From: Halothiobacillus sp.
GTDB taxonomy: Bacteria; Pseudomonadota; Gammaproteobacteria; Halothiobacillales; Halothiobacillaceae
Assembly (NCBI GenBank): GCA_024636015.1
Contig: JAGXHU010000003.1
Location: forward strand, 1 to 43,633
Length of the DNA: 43,633 bases
Direction: 5' to 3'
The stretch's first letter is position 1. Every line of letters begins with the position of its first letter. The position numbers and the translations under genes are program-made. The notes below the pieces were generated by a model, which did not search any database, was not told where the DNA came from, and saw only the letters and a list, made by a program, of their open reading frames with translations. Below are positions 9,860-18,710 of the stretch, in pieces.

Positions 9860-10309
9860 TTACTTTTTCAGAATAGCTTCGACCAGACCGACCATGCCCT
9901 TGCTGATTTTCTCGGCGGCCGGGCAATGTGGCACCTTGTGCCGTTTGGCGATCCACTTCGGATCGTTATAGCCCAACCAGACTTTACCTGCCGCATCCTG
10001 CCAGACCAAAATTTTCAACGGCAGATCGATACCAACTGTTTGCGCACACTGCATGAAAGGCGTGCCGCCCTTGGGATTACCGAAAATCAAAAGCTGCGTG
10101 GGTCGGAGTTCCTCACCGACACTCGCCCCCCCCTTAGCATGATCAACCAGCGCAAAGACCGTGAAGCCACGCTCTTTGACCACCTGCTCCGCTCGGCTCA
10201 TCGTTTCGGCCACGCTCCATGCGCTCTTGTGAACAATCATCCCATTGTCCGCCCAAGCATTACCCGCAAACAAAGCCAAAACCAATACCATGACTCGACG
10301 AAAAATCAT
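9860..10309 (-). CDS. DUF302 family periplasmic protein
   Basis: 149 residues starting at ATG 10309, which has GAAGG five bases upstream; the longer open frame upstream is not credible. A signal peptide (MIFRRVMVLVLALFAGNAWA) directs it out of the cytoplasm. The rest is a DUF302 domain: SVAETMSRAEQVVKERGFTVFALVDH, then ELRPTQLLIFGNPKGGTPFMQ, IDLPLKILVWQD and KVWLGYNDP. DUF302 proteins are small single-domain proteins of unsettled function, often found in sulfur and metal-oxidising bacteria. A Cys pair is present (Cys in MQCAQTVG and in VPHCPAA). It faces away from the DUF4395 gene across a 436-base gap. Confidence 0.87.
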   Translation of the reverse strand: MIFRRVMVLVLALFAGNAWADNGMIVHKSAWSVAETMSRAEQVVKERGFTVFALVDHAKGGASVGEELRPTQLLIFGNPKGGTPFMQCAQTVGIDLPLKILVWQDAAGKVWLGYNDPKWIAKRHKVPHCPAAEKISKGMVGLVEAILKK

Positions 10310-10745
10310 TATCCTTCTCCCTTCCGTTAGGCCTGCCTGCCGTAGACCGGGGAGAGCCCCCGTTTCTGCCGACAAACACGTACATGAAAAAATCATCCGA
10401 GATAACTCTATACCCGTTGCCGTTTCAGTGTAAGCAAAGGGAGGAATAAAATCTCGATGCGTATGAAATATATCGAAAAACTATACGCAGGATCTCGTCC
10501 ATAATTTGCCGAAATACCCTATCTATAAGACAAACCGATTCCTGACACCTGAACAGCAGAAGGGTCGCCCATCCCGGCCGGGCTACGGTCACCGCGTTCA
10601 AAATGAATATCATTGCGATTCGCTGTAAGCTCAGAGATCAAAGATCAAAGATCAAAGATCAAAGATCAAAGATCAAAGGATCGACTAAATAGTGACCAGC
10701 TCGAAGACTGGTCCGATAAAAATAGCTCAGCGAGGCCAGACCGCC
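10310..10745. other. Divergent regulatory gap with tandem repeat
   Basis: This region separates the divergent DUF302 and DUF4395 genes. It contains the 7-bp tandem array described separately, and an AT-rich part (10430-10520). No gene is supported here; one short minus-strand frame (10425-10613) lacks a ribosome-binding site and any recognisable sequence. Confidence 0.5.
10636..10677. repeat. Six perfect tandem copies of GATCAAA
   Basis: The 7-base unit GATCAAA repeats six times without a mismatch, followed by a partial GGATC. It ends 68 bases before the DUF4395 start, in the promoter or leader. Each unit contains a GATC site, the Dam methylase target. Arrays of this kind can gain or lose units by slipped-strand replication and so alter promoter spacing. 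Confidence 0.95.
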
Positions 10746-11435
10746 ATGAACCCCATCAGTTTTCTGCGTCAATATCTGTATTTTGGCGAACAGGTTGAGG
10801 AGTACCCCGTTCGGGTCATCAACGAACGTGAAGCCCGAGCCGCCGCTGGGATGCTGTTTGTCTTAGCTTTCGCCGCGTTCATGCATGCCTGGCTCACCGC
10901 GAACTTTAATTACGAACGGCTACTGATCATTGCGCTCGGTCTTGAGATGTTCATCCGGGTATTCATCAACCCCAAATACGCCCCTTTCATGATTTTGGCC
11001 CGACTCATCGTTCGCAACCAACGTGTCGAATACACCGGCGCACCCCAAAAACGGGTGGCCTGGGGCCTGGGACTGGCCATTGCTGTCTTCATGTACTGGC
11101 TGGTGTTCATCGAAGCCAACCTGGGGATTGCCAATTTCGCCGGGTGCGTGACCTGTGCCACGCTCCTATTTTTTGAATCAACTTTCGGAATCTGTCTGGG
11201 CTGCTTGCTCTACAACCTGGCCTGCCGCCAGTCAGCCCAGCTTTGCCCAGGTGGTGTCTGTGAAGTAAAACAGATCGAGCCAATCCAACGCGTCAGCTGG
11301 CTGCAAATTATCCTCGTCATTCTCTTTATCGGCTTTATTGTGTCCATCCCCACATTCAACTTATTGAATGTACAAAACCCGGACATTATTACCCCCGAAA
11401 ACTTCGACACGATTGATTTCAACAAAATACAGTAG
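10746..11435 (+). CDS. DUF4395 family membrane protein
   Basis: 229 residues with about five membrane helices. ATG 10746 is preceded by GAGG at a suitable distance; the frame is open further upstream through the repeat region, but that extension starts poorly and has no family match. The DUF4395 core is clear: NEREARAAAGMLFVL near the N-terminus, LGLEMFIRVF..PKYAPF in the middle, then a Cys-rich helix block (GCVTCATLLFFEST and GICLGCLLYNLAC). The extra cysteines suggest a redox or thiol role, and family members are often next to rhodanese or thioredoxin genes; that is context, not proof. A terminator follows directly. Confidence 0.83.
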   Translation: MNPISFLRQYLYFGEQVEEYPVRVINEREARAAAGMLFVLAFAAFMHAWLTANFNYERLLIIALGLEMFIRVFINPKYAPFMILARLIVRNQRVEYTGAPQKRVAWGLGLAIAVFMYWLVFIEANLGIANFAGCVTCATLLFFESTFGICLGCLLYNLACRQSAQLCPGGVCEVKQIEPIQRVSWLQIILVILFIGFIVSIPTFNLLNVQNPDIITPENFDTIDFNKIQ

Positions 11436-11487
11436 GCACGTTAATTATTTCATTAATTAATTAAATTCTTATCCATTAAACTTTCTC

Positions 11488-11511
11488 CGCCCAATTTCAT
11501 TGGGCGTTTTT
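11488..11511 (+). terminator. Rho-independent terminator after DUF4395 gene
   Basis: CGCCCAAT (11488-11495), loop TTC, ATTGGGCG (11499-11506), then TTTTT. A perfect 8-bp stem with a U-run, 52 bases past the DUF4395 stop. The 180 bases after it are AT-rich and hold a TATAAT at 11573-11578 that may belong to the next operon. Confidence 0.92.
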
Positions 11512-11694
11512 AATGCTACACCTCACAATACTTCCCCCTCTAGCAGACCAAGCCCTCCATCAATTAATTATATATAATAGTCCGTTACAACCACCTAAGA
11601 CCTGATTATTTCCCTTCTAAAAATTAGGCCATTCAAGGGATCATCTACAGTTACAATCCAGGCTCGTTTATTAAATAAAAAAGCAGGACGTCAG

Positions 11695-12003
11695 ATGAAA
11701 AAAGAACTCGCAGAGCAAATTCAGAGTGATCCTGATTTTCAGGCTCTCATACACCACCGCACACGAACCAACTGGATCATGGCCATCACAGTCATTGTGG
11801 TTTACTTCGCCTTTATATTAATGATTGCTTATTACCCCCAGTTACTGGCCATCAAAATATCAGCCGGATCGGAGATCTCCGTCGGCATCGTTGCCGGATT
11901 CCTGATCATTGTTTTTGCCTTCCTCATGACCGGTTTGTATGTCCGCAGGGCCAACGCGACCTACGATGCATTAACCGCGCGCATCAAGGAGACCGCACAA
12001 TGA
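11695..12003 (+). CDS. yjcH: DUF485 inner-membrane protein (YjcH type)
   Basis: 102 residues with two membrane helices (about 28-50 and 62-84). The start [27 protein letters not shown] followed by helix-loop-helix is the DUF485/YjcH pattern; the polar N-terminal segment with the xFxxLxxxRxxxxW spacing is conserved. YjcH is almost always encoded directly upstream of the acetate permease and is thought to assist it. The ribosome-binding site AGGA lies before ATG 11695. Its stop overlaps the next start (ATGA), so translation is coupled. The acs gene that begins this operon in E. coli is not next to it here. Confidence 0.9.
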   Translation: MKKELAEQIQSDPDFQALIHHRTRTNWIMAITVIVVYFAFILMIAYYPQLLAIKISAGSEISVGIVAGFLIIVFAFLMTGLYVRRANATYDALTARIKETAQ

Positions 12004-13661
12004 AAAATCCGATGCTCATTCTCGCCGGACTGGCGGCGCTAATCACCACGCTGCTTTTTTCTACCGGCGCCCTGGCGGCCGATGTTGTACAGAAATCCAT
12101 CAACGTTCCTGCGGTCACCATGTTCGTGATCTTTGTCGCGCTCACTCTGGTTGTCACCTACTGGGCCGCGAAGCGCACCCGCACCGCCAAAGACTTCTAC
12201 GCTGCCGGCGGAAATATCACCGGCTTCCAGAACGGCCTGGCACTGGCCGGGGACTACATGTCCGCCGCCTCCTTCCTGGGGATCGCCGCCCTGGTGTATG
12301 CCAACGGTTTCGATGGCCTGATCTACTCGATCGGCTTTCTGGTCGGCTGGCCCATCATGCTGTTCCTGCTCGCGGAAAAACTGCGTAACCTGGGCAAATA
12401 TACCTTTGCCGATGTAGCCTCGTATCGACTGGCGCAAATTCCGGTTCGGACCGTCGCCGCCATCGCTTCACTGATCGTCGTTTCGATGTATCTGGTTGCG
12501 CAGATGGTTGGCGCGGGCAAGCTGATCCAGGTCCTGTTCGGTCTGCCCTACAGCTATGCGGTCGTGATCGTCGGTGTACTGATGGTGATCTATGTCACCC
12601 TGGGCGGCATGCTGGCAACCACCTGGGTACAAATCATCAAGGCCGTTCTGCTGCTCTCCGGCGCCACCTTCATGGCACTGGCCGTGCTCTATTCGTTCGG
12701 TTTCGATTTCAACGCGATGTTCAGCAAAGCCGTGGAAATCAGTCCGAAACACGAGGCCATCATGGCCCCGGGCAGCCTGATTCACGATCCGATTTCCGCC
12801 ATCTCACTGGGTTTGGCGCTGATGTTCGGGGTAGCGGGCTTGCCACACATCCTGATGCGGTTCTTCACCGTGACCGATGCCAAGGAAGCGCGTAAATCCG
12901 TCTTCGTGGCCACCGGCTTCATCGGTTATTTCTACATCCTGACCTTCATCATCGGCTTTGGCGCGATCATCATGGTCTCGACCAACCCAGCCTACCTGGA
13001 TGCGGCGCACAAGCTGATTGGCGGCAACAACATGGCAGCCATCCACCTGTCGCACGCCATTGGCGGCAATGTGTTCCTAGGCTTTATTTCGGCCGTGGCC
13101 TTCGCCACCATCCTCGCCGTCGTATCTGGCCTGACCCTGGCTGGCGCTTCCGCCGTCTCGCATGACCTGTATGCCAACGTATTCCGTCATGGCCGGGTCG
13201 ATGAAAAAACCGAAATGCGCGTTTCGCGCTACGCCACAATCGCCCTCGGCATTCTGGCCATTTTCCTGGGCATCGCCTTTGAAAAGCAGAATATCGCGTT
13301 CATGGTCGGTCTGGCCTTCGCCGTGGCAGCCTCCGCGAACTTCCCGGTGCTGTTCCTGGCGCTGTACTGGAAAAATCTGACCACCCGCGGCGCGGTCATG
13401 GGCGGATTGGGCGGCCTCATTACCGCACTGGTGCTTGTCGTGCTCTCGCAGAGCGTATGGGTTGATGTGCTGGGTAATGCGACAGCCATCATGCCGTATA
13501 AATATCCAGCAATCTTCTCGATGCCGGTGGCATTTATCCTGGCCTGGTTCTTCTCGATTACCGACCACAGTGTCCGCGCTCAGGCCGAACGCGATCGCTT
13601 CCATGCCCAGTTCGTGCGTTCCGAAACCGGTATTGGTGCAGAAGGTGCTGTGGCACATTAA
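12000..13661 (+). CDS. actP: Cation/acetate symporter ActP
   Basis: 553 residues, sodium:solute symporter family, close to E. coli ActP in length. It takes up acetate and similar short monocarboxylates with a cation. An N-terminal signal-like helix ([17 protein letters not shown]) is typical of ActP, followed by about 13 membrane segments. Recognisable blocks are [15 protein letters not shown] and [16 protein letters not shown] near the start, [19 protein letters not shown] in the middle and [23 protein letters not shown] later. Translationally coupled to yjcH. The neighbouring downstream gene is a separate Cache-domain cyclase, which could sense small organic acids, but that is speculation. 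A terminator follows at 13744. Confidence 0.93.
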   Translation: MKNPMLILAGLAALITTLLFSTGALAADVVQKSINVPAVTMFVIFVALTLVVTYWAAKRTRTAKDFYAAGGNITGFQNGLALAGDYMSAASFLGIAALVYANGFDGLIYSIGFLVGWPIMLFLLAEKLRNLGKYTFADVASYRLAQIPVRTVAAIASLIVVSMYLVAQMVGAGKLIQVLFGLPYSYAVVIVGVLMVIYVTLGGMLATTWVQIIKAVLLLSGATFMALAVLYSFGFDFNAMFSKAVEISPKHEAIMAPGSLIHDPISAISLGLALMFGVAGLPHILMRFFTVTDAKEARKSVFVATGFIGYFYILTFIIGFGAIIMVSTNPAYLDAAHKLIGGNNMAAIHLSHAIGGNVFLGFISAVAFATILAVVSGLTLAGASAVSHDLYANVFRHGRVDEKTEMRVSRYATIALGILAIFLGIAFEKQNIAFMVGLAFAVAASANFPVLFLALYWKNLTTRGAVMGGLGGLITALVLVVLSQSVWVDVLGNATAIMPYKYPAIFSMPVAFILAWFFSITDHSVRAQAERDRFHAQFVRSETGIGAEGAVAH

Positions 13662-13743
13662 CGTTGCCCTCGGCGGCATCTATCCACAGACTGAATAGGT
13701 GAAATATCCTGTCGGTTGGATAGCGTAGCCATCTCTAGATATA

Positions 13744-13767
13744 TGCCCGCAATTGCGGGCATTCTTT
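13744..13767 (+). terminator. Rho-independent terminator after actP
   Basis: An 18-base perfect palindrome, TGCCCGCAA then TTGCGGGCA (13744-13761), followed by TTCTTT. It closes the yjcH-actP operon 82 bases after the actP stop. Confidence 0.85.
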
Positions 13768-13898
13768 ATGGCACCTCCGAAGCAATCCCTGAACCACCCC
13801 ACGCAGCTGAATGATTATGTGTGGACATACATTCATGAAACGCTAACATTGAGATTTGCTGATGCACCCGCACCGCTCAACTCAGGATCCAGGTATTC

Positions 13899-15533
13899 AT
13901 GAAGTTCCCGCGATTTGCTAACACGCTGGTAGTCCGCTTGATTGGCTTTGGGGTATTACTGGTACTGATCGGCACTGTGGCACGCTATTTCATCCTGTCC
14001 AGTTATGTGCGGGACAACCTGATTCAGATAACTTCTGCCCAGCAGGCCACACTGGCGGAAGCCGCGGCAGAAGACATCAATTACAAGCTCATGGAACGAT
14101 TCTCGTTCCTGAAACGGCTCGCCAAAACGCTACCGCCGGATCTCTTGCAACAACCGGCCAAACTCCAGGCCTGGCTGCAGGAGCGTGCCAAGCTGCAACC
14201 CCTATTTTCGCTCGGATTGATGGCCACCGATGTTCAGGGCACGGTGCTGGCGGATTTCCCCACCGTACCGGGTCGCGTCGGACAATCGCTGAGTGGAAAC
14301 CCCAATTTCCAACAGCTGATTGAGGGCAAATCGGGGATAGGGGCTCCCGTAGTCGGTAGTCTGACCCAACAACCCCTGATCCCCATGGGCATCCCGATCA
14401 AGAATGAAACAGGCACCATCCAGGGCGTTCTGATCGGCGTGACCGGACTGTCTGCTCCGAATTTCCTGAACTTCCTGCATCATGCGCATTCAGGTACGGC
14501 GAGCGGATTTCGGCTGGTTTCACCGAAAGACCGGCTGCTCATTGATTTCAGCCATCCCGCTGTCATGCTCGAACCAACACCGCCACACGGAGCTAATCCC
14601 TTCCTCGACCGCGCCATAGGGGGATTTCGAGGCAGCGGGGTGACGAGGGATGCCCAAGGAGTAGAGGAAATCGCGGCGGCAGCCTCGATACCCAGCATGG
14701 GCTGGTTTGTCGTCGCGCACGTGCCGACCTCTGTGGCGCTAGCCGCCGTGGACCAAACCAAATCCTACCTGTTGTGGCACCTGCTTCTGCTCCTCGGGAT
14801 TGGCCTGCCCGCCATCGCCGGTTTTATCACCTGGGTACTGCGCCCTCTCTACCGATCCGCCGAAAAAGCCGAAAAAATGTCCCGGGGAGAAATCCCACTG
14901 CAACCCTTACCCATAGAACGTGACGATGAGGTCGGGCATCTGACTCGAGCGTTCAATAATTTACTGATCAAATTGACAGACAGTCAGGCTGCTCTAGAGC
15001 ACCTGGCCTATCACGATGCACTGACCGGGCTCCCCAATCGCAGTCTGTTGATCGATCGGATACACCAGGCTCAGGCGCGTTCAAAACGGCATGGCACGCG
15101 ACTTGCCATCCTGTTCCTGGATCTGGATGGTTTCAAACAGATCAACGATTCGTTTGGGCATGATGCGGGGGATCTGGTGCTCAAAGAGACCGCACAACGG
15201 TTGTCCTTGGTTATCAGGCAGGTTGATACGCTCGCCCGCATCGGCGGGGACGAATTCGTGATCCTGGCAACCGATCTGGATACCGAGGCCAAGCAGGCTG
15301 TTGACACGGTTGCCGCCAAATGCATCAAGGCCGTCTCGGCCCCGATATCGGTACAGGAAGTTACTTACCAGATCAGCGTCTCGATCGGGGTCGCACTATG
15401 CAGTCGGGACTGCACCGCGGAATGCCTGCTCCTGGCTGCAGACAAGGCCATGTACGTCGCCAAACAACAAGGGCAAGGGAGCTATCGAATGGCTTCTTCC
15501 TGTGAAGAACACATTCCGGCGCACGTCGACTGA
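13899..15533 (+). CDS. Membrane diguanylate cyclase (Cache-HAMP-GGDEF)
   Basis: 544 residues. A membrane helix at about 12-34 and another at about 289-313 flank a periplasmic Cache-type sensor (35-288), followed by a HAMP linker (LRPLYRSAEKAEKMSRGE, DDEVGHLTRAFNNL) and a GGDEF domain from about 370. The active-site signature is intact (RIGGDEF, 448-454), as are the metal-binding FLDLDGFKQIND and the LTGLPNR start. An inhibitory I-site RQVD (440-443) sits exactly five residues before GGDEF, so the enzyme should make c-di-GMP with product feedback. The periplasmic domain (LGLMATDVQGTVLADFP, GRVGQSLSGNPNFQQ) has the look of a single or double Cache fold that binds small ligands. It stands alone behind the actP terminator. 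Confidence 0.92.
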   Translation: MKFPRFANTLVVRLIGFGVLLVLIGTVARYFILSSYVRDNLIQITSAQQATLAEAAAEDINYKLMERFSFLKRLAKTLPPDLLQQPAKLQAWLQERAKLQPLFSLGLMATDVQGTVLADFPTVPGRVGQSLSGNPNFQQLIEGKSGIGAPVVGSLTQQPLIPMGIPIKNETGTIQGVLIGVTGLSAPNFLNFLHHAHSGTASGFRLVSPKDRLLIDFSHPAVMLEPTPPHGANPFLDRAIGGFRGSGVTRDAQGVEEIAAAASIPSMGWFVVAHVPTSVALAAVDQTKSYLLWHLLLLLGIGLPAIAGFITWVLRPLYRSAEKAEKMSRGEIPLQPLPIERDDEVGHLTRAFNNLLIKLTDSQAALEHLAYHDALTGLPNRSLLIDRIHQAQARSKRHGTRLAILFLDLDGFKQINDSFGHDAGDLVLKETAQRLSLVIRQVDTLARIGGDEFVILATDLDTEAKQAVDTVAAKCIKAVSAPISVQEVTYQISVSIGVALCSRDCTAECLLLAADKAMYVAKQQGQGSYRMASSCEEHIPAHVD

Positions 15534-15611
15534 GGCATCTACCCGGACCCTGTATCAGGGACGGGCGTTGAGTTGTGCGGCGGCACCCAAAGGGCACAAT
15601 CCATGTACAAA

Positions 15612-15695
15612 TTGCGCTGCCACTCCGCTTTTTGAATTTACCAACCACATACATTTCGGATGGTTTGAAATCGAATACGAATTTCAGCACATATG
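15612..15695 (-). pseudogene. Decayed fragment resembling the 3' end of rlhA
   Basis: Read on the minus strand this stretch encodes MLKFVFDFKPSEMYVVGKFK, which aligns with TLKLVFDCKPCEMHVVGKLK near the C-terminus of the RlhA protein at 16826-16890. By hand the two DNA segments agree at roughly two thirds of positions over about 62 bases, and most differences are C/T or G/A changes that make the fragment more AT-rich. Both cysteines of the CKPCEM motif are lost (F and S). No start, no longer homology and no open reading frame in continuity: a remnant, either of a second U32-type gene or of a duplication made when the neighbouring GIY-YIG gene arrived. Confidence 0.65.
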
Positions 15696-15738
15696 TTGGT
15701 CTGACCGGGGGGGAACCTGCGCGCTGAATTTCTATGTG

Positions 15739-16587
15739 TTATATATTTTGTAGCTGTTTAAGTTGAACTCCGTCTTTATTTACCCAAGCCGTAAGACCAT
15801 TGGCGCTGCCACCGTGAATCGTAGCCGCTGCCGAACTTGGGCTGGAAAACTCGACATCTTTTTCAAAAATATAAGAGCTATCCTTCTCAACCAGTGCGTT
15901 TTCCTCAATAAGCCGATTGCGTTGAACCAAAACACTTGGCCACTTCTGAGCGGAAGCCCTCTCTTTTAGTACAGCCTGAGATCCCTTAAGAACAACGATG
16001 CCGTTAGGTGTCAAATACCCCGTGGCAGTCAGATCTTTGATATTACAACTAAGAAGTTCCTTCTTCTGTTTGCCATGTACGGTTGAAGATGATTTATCCA
16101 AAAATACCTCCACGCCAAGAACGGGAAGTACCTGCTGCATTTTCTCAAGAAAAATCTCCATATCTTCCCGATCTGACTCCGGCAGTTTTGCACCACTACC
16201 CTGACTGTTTATTACAATCGACCTTTCGGCATCACGAGCAATATCGATTAACCTTCCTTCAAGGTATTTGATGTGTGCCTTGGTGAGATTCTCATCTTTT
16301 GTAATAAAGAACGTTATGTTATTCCAGAAGTCTCGTGACAAATGCGATTTAACCCTGTCTTTGATGCATTCCGCTTCGCCGATATAAATTGCACTTCTGT
16401 TGGACTCTGGATCAATTCCTGTCAAAAAGTAAACGCCTGCTCCAACTGACTCTTCACGTTCCAATACTTTATCAAACTCACTTCGAGGCCCAGAAACAGC
16501 CTTTCCAGTCCAATTTGATAGCTCTACGGTACGCAATCTTTTGGGATCCCCATACGCTAGAAACATTTTCAATGTTGCTGTAGCCAC
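15739..16587 (-). CDS. GIY-YIG nuclease domain protein with DUF4357
   Basis: 282 residues from GTG 16587, which has AAGGA seven bases upstream. The N-terminal half carries a GIY-YIG domain: GVYFLTG (51-57), AIYIGEAECIKDRVKSHL (66-83) with the conserved Arg78, and a probable catalytic Glu110 in YLEGRLID. The C-terminal 65 residues (SSPSSAAATIHGGSANGLTAWVN) match the DUF4357 pattern seen behind GIY-YIG and restriction-related domains. The likely role is DNA cleavage or repair, perhaps linked to mobile DNA or defence; the substrate is not known. The gene is clearly AT-richer than its neighbours and is framed by the rlhA-like fragment on one side and rlhA itself on the other, which suggests horizontal arrival. 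Confidence 0.85.
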   Translation of the reverse strand: MATATLKMFLAYGDPKRLRTVELSNWTGKAVSGPRSEFDKVLEREESVGAGVYFLTGIDPESNRSAIYIGEAECIKDRVKSHLSRDFWNNITFFITKDENLTKAHIKYLEGRLIDIARDAERSIVINSQGSGAKLPESDREDMEIFLEKMQQVLPVLGVEVFLDKSSSTVHGKQKKELLSCNIKDLTATGYLTPNGIVVLKGSQAVLKERASAQKWPSVLVQRNRLIEENALVEKDSSYIFEKDVEFSSPSSAAATIHGGSANGLTAWVNKDGVQLKQLQNI

Positions 16588-16748
16588 AAATCGTCCTTAC
16601 ATATAACGTGATTTAGGTGACACGGGAATTGGCAGGTTACGCCAATCCAAACGATTCCATTCGAACTCGCTCCATATGTTCAGAAAAGTTCATCCCGCAT
16701 CTTGGCTGTTAGCTAGTAAGACGGAAAAGCGAAGTTCCTTCCGCCAAA

Positions 16749-18707
16749 TTAAGTGGGGAACCTCGCCTTGTAAAACTGTATCGGTGCAGTCTGAACCTCA
16801 CGGGCGCGCTGCTGAACCACCCCCCGCTTGAGCTTGCCCACCACGTGCATCTCACAGGGCTTGCAGTCGAACACCAGCTTAAGCGTTTCATTGCCGTTGA
16901 TGAGATTGAGCGGCTCGGCCTTGATCGTGCCGTGCACGCCCGTCACGCCGCGTGTCTGCTTGGGGCAAAGGCTCAGTGAAAAACGCACGCAGTGCTTGGT
17001 GATCATCAGGCTCACCTCGCCCTCTTCCTCGTGGCTTTCATACGCGGCGGCGATCAGCTTGACGCCATGCTTGGCGTAAAAATCTCGGGCCTTGTGATTG
17101 AACACGTTGGCAAGGTAGCTCAGCGTTTCTTCGGGATAAGCCACCGGCGGATCGACCGGCACGGCGCGTGGCAGCCGATGCAGCGCAGACTGGCGCGCCG
17201 CTTCCAGTGCCTCGATCCCTTCGCGACGCAACGCATTGATGCTGGAAGCCGGGACGAACCACGGCTGGCTGAGATTCAACCGGATGTCGGTCGGGGTGAA
17301 CATCGTGGTGCCGAGCTTGCCGAGGTTCTCGCGCAGGCTCGCGGCCGCCCGGTCGGCATCCTTGGCCATTTCCTTCGGCAGTTCTACCGCTACCGTTGCG
17401 ACATAGCCGTCGTCATCCGTCAGGCGGAGCGCAAGTCCATCCGGTGTTTCATCCAGCTGCATCACCACGTTGACCCGCCGATCGCTGGATTTCTTGTCCA
17501 TGACCCGCTGCCAGCTCATGTCGCGGTTTCGATTGATCTCGGTGCCGATACGCAGATGACGCAACTCGGTAATCGGGTCTTTCGGCACCACCCGCCAGCG
17601 GCCGTCACCCAGCGCTTCGGCGGTATTAATCGCCATGCCGACCAAGGTCTTCTGCAAGTCGAAATAGCACATGCCATCGCCATTGTGCAGCGTGATCTCG
17701 ACAGGAGATTCGATCTCGACCGAATCCCGATTGATCTTGCTGACAGCACCGATCAACTGACCCGGATTTTTCGGACTATCGAACGCGCCGATGTCTTCCT
17801 TACGACCCTGCACGAAGTAGTCGGTCGCATCCCGGTTGAAGTTCTGGTTCGGGTCCGGCGTGAAGGTATAACGGCAATGACCGCTGGAACCGGCGGACAG
17901 GTCCGGCCGCTGCGTCAGGATTTCATCCAGCAAGGTCCGGTAATGGGCGGTGATGTTCTTCACATAACCCATGTCCTTGTAACGCCCTTCGATCTTGAAA
18001 CTGCGGACGCCCGCATCGACCAGCGCCGCCAGATTGTCGCTCTGGTTGTTGTCCTTCACCGACAGCACATGCTTGTCGTGGGCGACAATACCGCCTGCGC
18101 TATCGGTGACCTGGTACGGCAAGCGGCAAGCCTGGCTGCAATCGCCCCGGTTGGCGCTGCGGCCGTTCTGGGCATGACTGACATAACACTGGCCGCTATA
18201 GGCGACACACAACGCGCCATGCACGAAAAACTCCAACGGAACCTCCGTTACGGCCCGTACGGCGCGGATTTGTTCGAGGGTCAGCTCCCGCGCCAGGACC
18301 AGTTGGGACAAACCCGCATCCTGCAGAAACCGGGCTTTTTCCGGACTGCGGATATCGCACTGGGTGCTGGCATGAAGCTGGATCGGCGGCAGGTCGAGTT
18401 CCAGCAGGCCCATGTCCTGAATAATCAGGGCATCGACACCGGCTTCGTACAATTGCCAGATCATCTGACGCGCAGGTTCCAGCTCGTCATCCCGCAGGAT
18501 CGTGTTCAGCGTGGTGAAAATGCGGGCATGGAAGCGATGTGCGTGCGCGACCAGCCGCGCGATATCGGCCAGATCGTTTTCCGCACTTTTGCGCGCGCCG
18601 AACGAAGGCCCGCCGATATAAACCGCATCAGCGCCGTGATTGACGGCCTCGATGCCGATGTCGATATCCCGCGCCGGGGCGAGGAGTTCCAGTTGATGAT
18701 TAAACAT
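16749..18707 (-). CDS. rlhA: 23S rRNA C2501 hydroxylase, peptidase U32 family
   Basis: 652 residues, nearly identical in length to E. coli YdcP/RlhA (653), which forms 5-hydroxycytidine at position 2501 of 23S rRNA. The U32 core is plain: LELLAPARDIDIGIEAVNHG at the start, GADAVYIGGPSFGAR, then the signature EFFVHGALCVAYSGQCYVSH followed by NRGDCSQACRLPY with cysteines expected to bind an iron-sulfur cluster. The long C-terminal part, including MITKHCVRFSLSLCPKQ and CKPCEMHVVGK, separates RlhA from the shorter TrhP/YegQ and UbiU/UbiV relatives. It follows the ABC permease gene by three bases, so it is probably cotranscribed with the exporter. A long open frame on the other strand is a shadow. 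Confidence 0.92.
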   Translation of the reverse strand: MFNHQLELLAPARDIDIGIEAVNHGADAVYIGGPSFGARKSAENDLADIARLVAHAHRFHARIFTTLNTILRDDELEPARQMIWQLYEAGVDALIIQDMGLLELDLPPIQLHASTQCDIRSPEKARFLQDAGLSQLVLARELTLEQIRAVRAVTEVPLEFFVHGALCVAYSGQCYVSHAQNGRSANRGDCSQACRLPYQVTDSAGGIVAHDKHVLSVKDNNQSDNLAALVDAGVRSFKIEGRYKDMGYVKNITAHYRTLLDEILTQRPDLSAGSSGHCRYTFTPDPNQNFNRDATDYFVQGRKEDIGAFDSPKNPGQLIGAVSKINRDSVEIESPVEITLHNGDGMCYFDLQKTLVGMAINTAEALGDGRWRVVPKDPITELRHLRIGTEINRNRDMSWQRVMDKKSSDRRVNVVMQLDETPDGLALRLTDDDGYVATVAVELPKEMAKDADRAAASLRENLGKLGTTMFTPTDIRLNLSQPWFVPASSINALRREGIEALEAARQSALHRLPRAVPVDPPVAYPEETLSYLANVFNHKARDFYAKHGVKLIAAAYESHEEEGEVSLMITKHCVRFSLSLCPKQTRGVTGVHGTIKAEPLNLINGNETLKLVFDCKPCEMHVVGKLKRGVVQQRAREVQTAPIQFYKARFPT

Positions 18708-18710
18708 GAT

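Noticed and set aside
10636..10677. CRISPR array
   Set aside because: The repeats are 7 bases with no spacers and no cas genes are near; it is a simple tandem repeat.
15739..16587. Homing endonuclease inside an intron or intein
   Set aside because: The GIY-YIG gene is a free-standing gene with its own ribosome-binding site; rlhA is intact and not split.
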